Made by a program: the position numbers and the translations under genes. DNA of 10,163 nucleotides, from positions 1 to 10,163 of the forward strand of contig CAZCBN010000121.1 of assembly GCA_964496975.1 (NCBI GenBank), read 5' to 3'. Under the pieces are notes generated by a model. It did no database searches and had not been told where the DNA came from. It saw only the letters and a program-made list of their open reading frames with translations. Origin of the DNA: CAZCBN01 sp964496975 (GTDB lineage: Bacteria; Planctomycetota; Phycisphaerae; Phycisphaerales; UBA1924). Below, piece after piece: positions 1-6,902 of the stretch; positions within the stretch are counted from its first letter, which is position 1, and each line of letters begins with the position of its first letter.

Positions 1-1997
1 GCCTGGGCCTTCGCCGGGGCGAGGCGCTGGTCGTCGCGGGGTTCATCGGGCTCGCCCTGCTCCTCGCGGCGGGGCAGATCGCCGGGGCTCTGGGGCTTCT
101 CTCGCCGATCGCCGCGGCCATCGGCATCGCGCCCGGGCTGGCGCTCGCGGCGTGGCACCTCGCCCGCGCCGCACGCCGCACGGGCCGTCGCAACGCCCGC
201 GCCCCGCGCCGAGCGGACGACGCCCCGGTGGCACGCGTCGCGGGCCTCACCGCGTTTGCGCTCGGCGCGGCGCTGCTGCTCGTCGCCGCCACGCTCCCCC
301 CCGGCACGCTGTGGGCCAGCGAATACGGCGGCTTCGACGCCCTCGGCTACCACCTCCAACTGCCGCGCGAGTGGCTCGCCCGCGGACGCATCGCCCCGCT
401 GACGCACAACGTCTACAGCGCCCTGCCGGGCTCCTTCGAGTCCGCGTTCACCTGGCTCGCTGCGCTCACCGCGCCGCCCAAGTTTGCCGGGGCCCCGGGC
501 CGCGACCTCCTCGCCGACGGCGGCTGGCGGCTGCTCGCGGGCCAGTGGCTCCACGCCCTTGTCACGCTCGCCGCGGCCCTCGCCCTCGGGTGCGTCGCGG
601 GCCGGGCCGCGGCGCTCGCCGGCGCGCCGCGCCGGGTTCGATCCCTCGTGCCCTGCCTCGTCGCCGCGGCGATGCTTGCGACGCCCTGGGTCATCGTCGT
701 CGGCTCCCTCGCGTACAACGAGATGCCCGCCGTCGGCTTCGCCGCCGCAGCGCTGCTCGTCGCGATGCCCGGCGCGGGCCGGGGCCGGTCGCACGCCCCG
801 GCGCTGCGCGGCGCCCTCGTCGGCCTGCTGCTCGGCGCGGTCGGCGCCGCGAAGCCCACGGCGCTCATCGTCGCCGGGCCCGCGGTGCTCCTCGTCGCGC
901 TGGCGTGCAACCCGCTCCGCGCCTGGCTGCCCGCGGCGGCCGCCGCCGTGCTCGCCGGCGTGCTGATGCTCGCGCCCTGGCTCGCCCGCAACGCCGCGAC
1001 GCTCGGCAACCCCCTCTTCCCCTTCGCAACAGCGCTCTTCGGCACAGCGCATTGGACCGACGCGCAGGCCGCCGCGTGGTCCGCCGCGCACGCCCCCACC
1101 GGCGGCATCGCCCGCGGCCTGTCGCTGCTTTTTTTCGCGGATGAAACCGCCGGCCCCGCCGCGCCGGCGGTCGCCCGATGGCGCGGCCTCTTCAACCCCC
1201 AGTGGGCCGCGCTCGCGCCCGCCGTTGTCGCGGCGCTCGTTGCGAGCCTCGCCGCGCCGTGGGCCCGCCGCGCGGCGCTCGTCATCGCCGGGGCCTTGCT
1301 CCTGGGCCTGGCCGCGTGGGTCGCGCTCACGCATCATCAGTCCAGGTTCCTGCTCCCCCTCACCGTGCCCGCGGCGGCGGCGCTCGGGCTCTTGGCGTCC
1401 ATCGCGTCCCGCTCGCACCGGTCAACCCGCTCACCCCGCGATGCCGGCCCCGCCGCGGCGTGGCCCGCGCTCGCGCTCCTCGCCCTCACCGGCGTGCAAC
1501 TCGCAGCGTCGGTCCGGCACTTCCTGCGCGAGTCCCCCGGCCAGCGCGGCGCCCTCATCGCGCTCGGACCCGCCCTCCGGCTCGGCGAGCTTGACCCGAG
1601 CGCCCTCGCCGAAGAATCACCCGCCGCGTTCCTCAACACCCTTCCCGCCGACCGCGGCACACTCCACCTCATCGGCGACGCCGCGCCGCTCTACCTCAAG
1701 GGCCCGCTGCTCTGGAACACCGTCTGGGACCGCTGGCCCGCCGCCGCCCTCGCCGACCCGGCGTCCTCCCCGCGCGACGCCGCGTTCGCCTTCACCCGCT
1801 CGCTCCGCGACGCGGGCGTCACGCACGTCCTCGTCAACTTCGCCGAGCTCGCCCGCTACCAACGCAGCGGCTACATGCCCCAAGGCCTCACGCCCGAGGT
1901 CGTGCGCGACTGGATCGACGCCTCCATCGCCGCGGGCGACGCCGCCGTCCTTGCCGCGTGGCAGCGCACCGGGCAGGTGCTGGTCGAGCTGCGCTGA
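1..1997 (+). CDS. GT-C-like polytopic membrane protein, 5' truncated by window edge
   Basis: The reading frame is open from base 3 to the TGA at 1995-1997, giving 664 visible residues with no stop. The GTG at 228 lies inside continuous hydrophobic coding sequence, so it is probably not the start; the true start is outside the window. The visible part has many Ala/Leu/Val-rich membrane segments, roughly ten. Between the early segments lies a loop with FDALGYHLQLPREW (about bases 333-374) followed by THNVYSALPG. This resembles the first extracytoplasmic loop, with its acidic residue, of GT-C (family 39/ArnT-like) glycosyltransferases that use polyprenyl-linked sugar donors. A soluble C-terminal part (about 1650-1994) contains LIGDAAPLYLKGPLLWNTVWD and THVLVNFAEL, a pattern I associate with planctomycete proteins of this type. 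The family assignment is by resemblance and the donor and acceptor are unknown. It precedes nadE on the same strand with a 66-bp gap. Confidence 0.72.
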   Translation, partial: LGLRRGEALVVAGFIGLALLLAAGQIAGALGLLSPIAAAIGIAPGLALAAWHLARAARRTGRRNARAPRRADDAPVARVAGLTAFALGAALLLVAATLPPGTLWASEYGGFDALGYHLQLPREWLARGRIAPLTHNVYSALPGSFESAFTWLAALTAPPKFAGAPGRDLLADGGWRLLAGQWLHALVTLAAALALGCVAGRAAALAGAPRRVRSLVPCLVAAAMLATPWVIVVGSLAYNEMPAVGFAAAALLVAMPGAGRGRSHAPALRGALVGLLLGAVGAAKPTALIVAGPAVLLVALACNPLRAWLPAAAAAVLAGVLMLAPWLARNAATLGNPLFPFATALFGTAHWTDAQAAAWSAAHAPTGGIARGLSLLFFADETAGPAAPAVARWRGLFNPQWAALAPAVVAALVASLAAPWARRAALVIAGALLLGLAAWVALTHHQSRFLLPLTVPAAAALGLLASIASRSHRSTRSPRDAGPAAAWPALALLALTGVQLAASVRHFLRESPGQRGALIALGPALRLGELDPSALAEESPAAFLNTLPADRGTLHLIGDAAPLYLKGPLLWNTVWDRWPAAALADPASSPRDAAFAFTRSLRDAGVTHVLVNFAELARYQRSGYMPQGLTPEVVRDWIDASIAAGDAAVLAAWQRTGQVLVELR

Positions 1998-2006
1998 CCG
2001 CACGTG

Positions 2007-2042
2007 CCCCGCACCCGGCCCCGCACCCGGCCCCCGCCCGGC
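2007..2042 (+). repeat. 12-bp tandem repeat in the gap before nadE
   Basis: The unit CCCCGCACCCGG occurs twice back to back at 2007-2018 and 2019-2030, followed by a degenerate third copy at about 2031-2042. It sits in the 66-bp gap between the membrane-protein stop and the GTG start of nadE. No ribosome binding site or clear promoter is visible in this C-rich stretch. The perfect palindrome CACGTG lies just before it at 2001-2006. The repeat may be simple GC-rich slippage, and no function can be assigned. Confidence 0.6.
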
Positions 2043-2063
2043 CGGCCCCGCTACCGTTCCCGC

Positions 2064-3791
2064 GTGAAGATCGCGCTCATCCCGCTCAACCCCACCATCG
2101 GCGCGCTCGACGCCAACGCCGCGCTCGCCGCGCAGGCCCTCCGCCGCGCCGCCGCCGGACCTTCGCCGCCGGACCTCGCCGTGCTGCCCGAGCTCGCCGT
2201 CTGCGGCTACCCGCCGAAAGACCTGCTGCTGCACCCCGCCTTCATCGCCGACTGCGAGGCCGCGGCGGACGCCATCGCCCGCGCCGCGCCGCCAGGCCTC
2301 ACCGTCATCGTCGGCACGCCGCGCCTGCGCCCCGCTTCGCCCGCCGCGCCGCGGGGCCTGACCAACGCGCTGCTCGCCTACCGCGACGGCCGGCTCATCG
2401 CCGAGTATCACAAGCGACTGCTCCCGACCTACGACGTCTTCGACGAGGACCGCTACTTCCTCCCAGGCTGCGAGCCCTGCGTCATCACCGTCGCGGGCGT
2501 CCGCGTCGGCCTCAGCGTGTGCGAGGACCTGTGGAAGGGCGAAGACGCCGGCTTTTCTGAGGCCTACGCCCACGCCGAGGACCCCGTCGCCGCCCTCGTC
2601 GCCGCCGGTGCCCGCGTCATCGTGAACCCCTCCGCGAGCCCCTTCGTCCTCGGCAAGGACGGCAAGCACCTGGACATCCTCGCCGCCCACGCCGCGCGGC
2701 ACCGCGTCCACATCGCCGCCATCAACCAGCTCGGCGGCAACGACGAGCTCATCTTCGACGGCCGCGCCCGCCTCCTCGCCCCCGACGGCTCGCTCCTCGC
2801 CGCCACGCGCGCGTTCTCCGGCGACACGCTCACGATCGACCTCGGCACGCCCGCCGCAACCGAAGCCTCGCCCGCGCCGGCCCGCGCGAACGCACCCGCG
2901 CCCACCGACGACCCCATGCGGGGCCTCTTCGACGCCCTCGTCACGGGCCTCCGCGATTACCTGCGAAAAACCGGCTTCAAGGACGCCGTCCTGGGCCTCA
3001 GCGGCGGCATCGACTCGGCGCTCACCGCCGTCCTCGCCGTCGCCGCCATCGGCCCCGAGCACGTCACCGGCGTCAGCATGCCCGGGCGCTACAGCAGCGA
3101 CCACAGCCGCGCCGACGCCATCGCCCTCGCGCACACCCTCGGCATCGACTGCCCCACCATCTCCATCGAGCCCGCCTTCTGCGGCTTCGCCGAGGCCCTC
3201 AACCCCGCCTTCAGCGAGCTGGCCCAGCCCCTCCTGGGCGAGCCAAAGCCCGACCTCACGCAGGAAAACCTCCAGAGCCGCGTCCGCGGCACGCTGCTCA
3301 TGGCCCTCTCGAACCGCACCGGCGCCATCGTCCTCACCACCGGCAACAAGTCCGAGCTCGCCGTCGGCTACTGCACCCTCTACGGCGACATGAACGGCGG
3401 CCTCGCCGTCCTCTCCGACGTCCCAAAGACCCTCGTCTACACGCTCAGCCGATGGATCAACGCGAACCACGCCGCCCTCGGCTTCGCGCACCCGCCCATC
3501 CCCGAGAGCACGCTCACCAAGCCGCCCAGCGCCGAGCTCGCGCCCAATCAAAGGGACTCCGACAGCCTGCCCGACTACGACACACTCGACGCGATCGTCG
3601 AGCGCCACGTCGAGCGCCGCGAGGACGCCGCGACCATCATCGCCGCCACGGGCATTGACCCGGCCGTCGTCCGACGCGTCTGCCGTCTCATCGACCGCAA
3701 CGAGTACAAGCGTCGCCAGGCCGCCACGGGCCTCAAGGTCACCACCGTCGCCTTCGGCACCGGCCGCCGCATGCCGATCGCGCGGGGCTGA
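2064..3791 (+). CDS. nadE: Glutamine-dependent NAD+ synthetase
   Basis: This 575-residue enzyme makes NAD+ from deamido-NAD+ and ATP in the cytoplasm, using ammonia released from glutamine, as the last step of NAD biosynthesis. The N-terminal nitrilase-type glutaminase domain (about 1-270) shows the triad Glu43 (LPELAVCGYPPKDLL), Lys117 (YHKRLLPTYDVF) and Cys153 (LSVCEDLW). The C-terminal synthetase domain (about 285-575) has the pyrophosphatase loop SGGIDS at 313-318, TTGNKSE at 425-431, and the late PSAEL/QRDSDSLPDYDTLD and NEYKRRQ signatures. The length is normal for the two-domain bacterial form. I chose the GTG at 2064 because the family-like N-terminus (MKIALIPLNPTIG) begins there. An in-frame GTG at 2004 would add a 20-residue Pro/Arg-rich tail encoded by the tandem repeat. 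No Shine-Dalgarno is visible. The TGA ends one base before the stop of the convergent GH97 gene. Confidence 0.96.
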   Translation: MKIALIPLNPTIGALDANAALAAQALRRAAAGPSPPDLAVLPELAVCGYPPKDLLLHPAFIADCEAAADAIARAAPPGLTVIVGTPRLRPASPAAPRGLTNALLAYRDGRLIAEYHKRLLPTYDVFDEDRYFLPGCEPCVITVAGVRVGLSVCEDLWKGEDAGFSEAYAHAEDPVAALVAAGARVIVNPSASPFVLGKDGKHLDILAAHAARHRVHIAAINQLGGNDELIFDGRARLLAPDGSLLAATRAFSGDTLTIDLGTPAATEASPAPARANAPAPTDDPMRGLFDALVTGLRDYLRKTGFKDAVLGLSGGIDSALTAVLAVAAIGPEHVTGVSMPGRYSSDHSRADAIALAHTLGIDCPTISIEPAFCGFAEALNPAFSELAQPLLGEPKPDLTQENLQSRVRGTLLMALSNRTGAIVLTTGNKSELAVGYCTLYGDMNGGLAVLSDVPKTLVYTLSRWINANHAALGFAHPPIPESTLTKPPSAELAPNQRDSDSLPDYDTLDAIVERHVERREDAATIIAATGIDPAVVRRVCRLIDRNEYKRRQAATGLKVTTVAFGTGRRMPIARG

Positions 3792-5843
3792 CTACTGCGC
3801 CGCGTCCTGCAGCACGATCACAAACCCGCCCCGCGCCGCCATCGGCACCTCCACCCGGCCGCCGCCCTCCCCCGCCGCGAGCACCGGGCGCACGTCGAAC
3901 GACAGGTTCCCCCCGGGCCCGTCCGCGATCAGCGTCCCCCCGCGGCCACGCTGCGGCAGCGCCGACAGATCGACCGTCACGGTGCGCGCCGCGTCGGTCG
4001 CGTTGATCCCCGCGACGTACCACCGCCCGCCGCTCTTCCGGGCCATCACGCAGGATTCGCCCGGAAAACCCTCAAGAAACACCGACTCCTCCCACACCGC
4101 GTCCAGCGTGCGCAGCAGCTCCCGCACCTCCGCCGGCGCCTTCGCCACGCCCTCCGGCCCCTCCGAATAGTGCTGCACGCCCGACCGGAAGAGCACCGCC
4201 GTCGCGAGCTCAAACCCGCTCGTCGTCCGCCGCTCGATGCCCGGGATGCGGTCCAGCACCATCGGCGTGAAGTCCGCCGGCTCAAAGATGTTCCGCGTGA
4301 ACGGCACCATCGCCGCGTACGAAGGCAGCCGGTCCGCGCTCCCCTGCTCGAACGTCGAGTACTCCACGCCCCGCACCGCCTCCATCGTCAGCAGGTGCGG
4401 GTGCGTCCGAGTCCACCCGCGCGGCACGGTGCACCCGTGAAAGTTCACCAGCAGCCGCGCCTCCCACGCGTCGTCCAGAATGTCAAGGTAGTGCTCGATC
4501 ATCGACCGGCCGTCGCCGCCGAAGAAGTCGATCTTCACCCCCACCACACCCATCGCGCGGATCCGCGCGAACTCCGCCCGCCGGCGCTCGGCGTCCACCA
4601 GCGCGTCCCGCGGCGTCTGCGGCGTGGTGTTCCAGCTCCCCGCCGAGTTGTACCAGAGCCACACACCCACGCCCTTCGCCCCGGCGTCGCGCACGATCTC
4701 CGCCATCCGGTCGTACCCGATCTGCTGATCCCACTGCGCGTCGATCAGCACATAGGGCCAGCGCATCTCCGCGGCAAAGTCCACGTACCGCCGCTGCGTG
4801 CTCTCCACCGTGTGCTCGTCCTTCAGCAGCGCCCAGCTCCACGCGGCCGCGCCCGGCTTGATCCACCCCGCGCCGTCGCCCCGCGCCGGCTCCGCAAGGT
4901 CCAGCCCGAGCGTGGACTCCATCACCGCTTTGAGCCCCCCCACCACGATCACCCGCCACGGCGAACGCCACGCCACCGCGCGCGCACCGCCGCGTGCTGC
5001 ATCACCCCGCGTCGTCGGCAGATGCCCCGCGCCGTTCACGCCCTCCCGCGCATCGGGGTACCCGACGCGGTACGCGCCCGCCGCCTCGCCGTTCACCAAT
5101 CGTGACCCGCAGTGGCCCCGCCCCACGCCCGTCTCGCTCACGAGCACCCACTCGTCACCCACGCGGAACAACGCCGGCACCGCCCACCCCGCCGGCGCGT
5201 GCGGCGGCGACGCGTGCCCGACCTCGACGTTCTGCTCAAAGAACTCCTCGTACGACGGGTTCGTCTGGTTCCAGCCGCTCTTCGCCTCCGCGAGCGGCTG
5301 AAGCCACGCCCGCGTGCCCGACGCGAACACAAACTCCGTCGCCTCCGACCGCACGTCCTCACCCGAGTCGTCCGCCCCAGCGTCCGTCCGAGCCAGTTCG
5401 TACCGCAGCCCAACCCCGTCGTTCGACACCTGCACCACCACATCAACCGCCCGACCCGCGGCGTCGGCCAGGCTGAACACGCGCCGCGTCGCCTCGTACA
5501 CGCTCCGCTGCCGCTTGGACGTCAGCACGCTGTACTCATCGCGCACCGTCTCCGGTGCCGACACGCCGCGCAGCACGAGCCCGCGGGTCAGGTCCGCCGA
5601 TGGAAGCGTCAGGCCGAGCCGCGAGGGCTCCACGACGCGCCGCGTCCCGACCGTCACGGCATACGTCGGCACGCCGCCCGCATCGACGGCAACCCGCACG
5701 CGGACGCGGCCATCGGGGCTCGCGACGTCGAGCGGCTCGCCGTCGGCGTCCGGCGCCGCCTGCGCGGCCAAGCCCACAGACCCCAGGCACACTGCCCCGA
5801 GGCACGCCGCGAGCACCAGCACCGACAACGCACGAACAAGCAT
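3792..5843 (-). CDS. Secreted GH97 glycoside hydrolase, retaining alpha-galactosidase type
   Basis: This 683-residue enzyme should hydrolyse terminal alpha-linked sugars outside the cytoplasm. The start at 5843 is preceded by GGGAG with 7-nt spacing and opens a signal peptide with probable cleavage after AQA near residue 29. An in-frame upstream extension of 39 residues is Arg-rich and would bury that signal. The order matches GH97: an N-terminal beta-sandwich (about 40-290), a catalytic barrel (about 300-570) with WRVIVVG, IKPGAAAWSW, VLIDAQWD and NFHGCTVPRGW, and a C-terminal beta-sandwich (about 580-683). Asp439 in VKIDFFGGD sits where the retaining branch (characterised as alpha-galactosidase) has its nucleophile. 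Glu488 in MEAVRGVEY matches the acid/base position of the family. Substrate choice (galactose versus glucose) is inferred from this pattern. LAAC near residue 14 looks like a lipobox but comes too early in the signal peptide to be convincing. Confidence 0.93.
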   Translation of the reverse strand: MLVRALSVLVLAACLGAVCLGSVGLAAQAAPDADGEPLDVASPDGRVRVRVAVDAGGVPTYAVTVGTRRVVEPSRLGLTLPSADLTRGLVLRGVSAPETVRDEYSVLTSKRQRSVYEATRRVFSLADAAGRAVDVVVQVSNDGVGLRYELARTDAGADDSGEDVRSEATEFVFASGTRAWLQPLAEAKSGWNQTNPSYEEFFEQNVEVGHASPPHAPAGWAVPALFRVGDEWVLVSETGVGRGHCGSRLVNGEAAGAYRVGYPDAREGVNGAGHLPTTRGDAARGGARAVAWRSPWRVIVVGGLKAVMESTLGLDLAEPARGDGAGWIKPGAAAWSWALLKDEHTVESTQRRYVDFAAEMRWPYVLIDAQWDQQIGYDRMAEIVRDAGAKGVGVWLWYNSAGSWNTTPQTPRDALVDAERRRAEFARIRAMGVVGVKIDFFGGDGRSMIEHYLDILDDAWEARLLVNFHGCTVPRGWTRTHPHLLTMEAVRGVEYSTFEQGSADRLPSYAAMVPFTRNIFEPADFTPMVLDRIPGIERRTTSGFELATAVLFRSGVQHYSEGPEGVAKAPAEVRELLRTLDAVWEESVFLEGFPGESCVMARKSGGRWYVAGINATDAARTVTVDLSALPQRGRGGTLIADGPGGNLSFDVRPVLAAGEGGGRVEVPMAARGGFVIVLQDAAQ

Positions 5844-5882
5844 GGCACATCTCCCGCGCGGCGTGCTGCCCGCCGCGTCGCG

Positions 5883-5888
5883 AGTGTA
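5883..5888 (-). promoter_or_regulatory. Possible extended -10 promoter of the GH97 gene
   Basis: On the minus strand TGGTACACT reads as an extended -10 element (TGn followed by TACACT, four of six matches to TATAAT), 39 bases before the GH97 start codon. No convincing -35 hexamer lies at the expected distance, which extended -10 promoters tolerate. In such GC-rich DNA this is only a candidate. The 155-bp gap to the upstream gene leaves room for a separate promoter. Confidence 0.3.
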
Positions 5889-5998
5889 CCACCGCACCGT
5901 GCACCGCCGCCCGCGCCGCGCACAGTTTCGCTCGGGAAACCCGCGTCCGCGTCCCGCCATCCGCAGGCCGCGTGCGCACGCGACGCGTCACCCGGTGT

Positions 5999-6718
5999 TC
6001 AGCTGCTTCCGCCGCGCATGCGGTCCACGCTCTCGGGGAACGGGTACGTTGGGAAGACGCCCACGTTGCCGTGGTCCCACAGCCTCGGGCTCGGGTACAC
6101 ATCGCCGCGGAAGCCGGCCTCGTGCATTGTGCGCAGAACGCTCTCGAACGTCGGCTCGCTGCCGTCCGCCTCCAGCAGGCGGTTCGAGCGTGCGCCCAGG
6201 AAGCTCACGCTCGCGACCGGCATGCGCTCCGCCCGGCCGCGGAGCATGCGCGCCACCGTCTCAAACCCGCGCGACAGATCCGCCAGCGTGAAGTGCTCCC
6301 GCCCCGCCGGTCGGAGCAACGCGAGGATCAGCAGCCCGTCCAGGTCGTACTTCAGCACGTACGGCTCGCGGTCGTGCGCCGCGTGCACGCCCACGGCGTC
6401 CTGGAACATCTTCGCGTAGCTCGTCACGCTCGCGACGCTCCACTGGCTCGTGCGCACAAGATTGACCAGTTGCGCGACGATGCCGTGGGTATTGTCCCGG
6501 TCGTTCACGCCGCACACCACCGCGCGGTATCGGCCGTCGACCACGTCGCGCAGCATCTGCTGGCCCCACATGATGCGGATGGTCCGCGACGCCTCGAGCC
6601 GCGTGGGGCCCTCCGGCAGCAGGGTCACGCGATGATCCGTCTCAGCGTGCATCAGCACGTCGGCGTCGCCGTCGTACAACCGAAGCGAGGGACGAGACGC
6701 AACAGACCCGTGGTTCAT
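5999..6718 (-). CDS. Conserved-looking soluble protein of unknown function (239 aa)
   Basis: I do not recognise the family. The start at 6718 is supported by TGAGGAG ending 6 nt upstream, among the best ribosome binding sites in the window. A 35-residue in-frame upstream extension is discarded. The 239-residue product has no signal peptide or membrane segment, so it is probably cytoplasmic. It is rich in ordered, mixed-charge sequence: EASRTIRIMWGQQMLRDVV (about 60-80), RAVVCGVNDRDNTHGIVAQL in the centre, then PYVLKYDLDGLLILALLRP. It ends with a Pro/aromatic-rich tail carrying YPSPRLWDHGNVGVFPTYPF. The mix of hydrophobic core segments and spaced charged residues argues for a real folded protein. 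The next gene downstream on the same strand is the GH97 hydrolase, 155 bp away. Upstream lies a LacI-type operator candidate, suggesting but not proving a link to sugar use. Confidence 0.8.
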   Translation of the reverse strand: MNHGSVASRPSLRLYDGDADVLMHAETDHRVTLLPEGPTRLEASRTIRIMWGQQMLRDVVDGRYRAVVCGVNDRDNTHGIVAQLVNLVRTSQWSVASVTSYAKMFQDAVGVHAAHDREPYVLKYDLDGLLILALLRPAGREHFTLADLSRGFETVARMLRGRAERMPVASVSFLGARSNRLLEADGSEPTFESVLRTMHEAGFRGDVYPSPRLWDHGNVGVFPTYPFPESVDRMRGGSS

Positions 6719-6724
6719 GGTCGG

Positions 6725-6731
6725 CTCCTCA
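6725..6731 (-). promoter_or_regulatory. Ribosome binding site fixing the start of the 239-aa gene
   Basis: TGAGGAG on the minus strand lies 6 nt before the ATG at 6718. It is a strong anti-Shine-Dalgarno match in a window where most starts lack one, and it decides against the in-frame upstream start. Confidence 0.75.
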
Positions 6732-6831
6732 TCACGCGGGATGTCAGGGACGGTCGGTCGAGAATCGGGGTCCCGTGCATGCCATCGGCACGCGGCCCCC
6801 GTCGCATCGGAACGGCGCGACATTCGCCTTG

Positions 6832-6845
6832 AGAAAACGCTTTCA
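6832..6845 (-). promoter_or_regulatory. LacI/GalR-family operator candidate
   Basis: On the plus strand the 14-mer AGAAAACGCTTTCA matches the general LacI-family operator pattern TGNAANCGNTTNCA at every fixed position but the first. It has the central CG and the inverted AA/TT and GA/TC arms. It is an AT-rich island in very GC-rich DNA, about 115 bp upstream of the 239-aa gene. It touches a possible -10 box (TAGAAT, minus strand, 6850-6845), so a bound repressor would block initiation. The pattern match is direct; the regulator and its inducer are not visible. Confidence 0.5.
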
Positions 6846-6850
6846 TTCTA
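6845..6850 (-). promoter_or_regulatory. Possible -10 box for the 239-aa gene
   Basis: TAGAAT on the minus strand matches TATAAT at five of six positions in DNA where such sequence is rare by composition. No good -35 hexamer is found 16-18 nt upstream. It shares its last base with the LacI-type operator candidate, which extends over the expected transcription start. The resulting 5' leader would be about 120 nt. Confidence 0.35.
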
Positions 6851-6875
6851 CGACGCGCACCGATCGCTGTTCGCG

Positions 6876-6897
6876 CCCGCGCGAGCTGTTTCGCGGG
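6876..6897 (-). other. GC hairpin just after the stop of the downstream membrane-protein gene
   Basis: CCCGCG at 6876-6881 pairs with CGCGGG at 6892-6897 across a 10-nt loop, six bases past the stop codon of the membrane-protein gene ending at 6903. No T-run follows, so it is not a standard intrinsic terminator. It may slow polymerase or protect the mRNA 3' end, or be chance in GC-rich DNA. Confidence 0.3.
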
Positions 6898-6902
6898 TTC
6901 GG

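Noticed and set aside
1129..1135. Run of seven T in the GT-C-like gene as a possible frameshift or slippage site
   Set aside because: The reading frame continues with sensible protein on both sides (SLLFFADE), and no alternative frame after the run encodes a plausible domain.
1617..3608. Long 663-residue open frame on the minus strand
   Set aside because: It lies wholly antisense to the GT-C-like gene and nadE. It is a Gly/Val/Ala/Glu-rich low-complexity translation typical of GC-rich antisense frames, and nadE is certain.
5925..5940. GTTTC...GAAAC inverted repeat between the 239-aa gene and GH97
   Set aside because: It has only five paired bases with mismatches towards the centre and no T-run. 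It is too weak to call an operator or terminator.
5851..5960. Upstream in-frame extension of GH97 beyond the chosen start
   Set aside because: The 39 extra residues are Arg-rich, would block the signal peptide, and lack a better ribosome binding site than the GGGAG at 5855-5851.
5112..6419. Long plus-strand open frames over GH97 and the 239-aa gene
   Set aside because: They are Arg/Pro/His-rich, have no recognisable motif and cross the ends of well-supported minus-strand genes.
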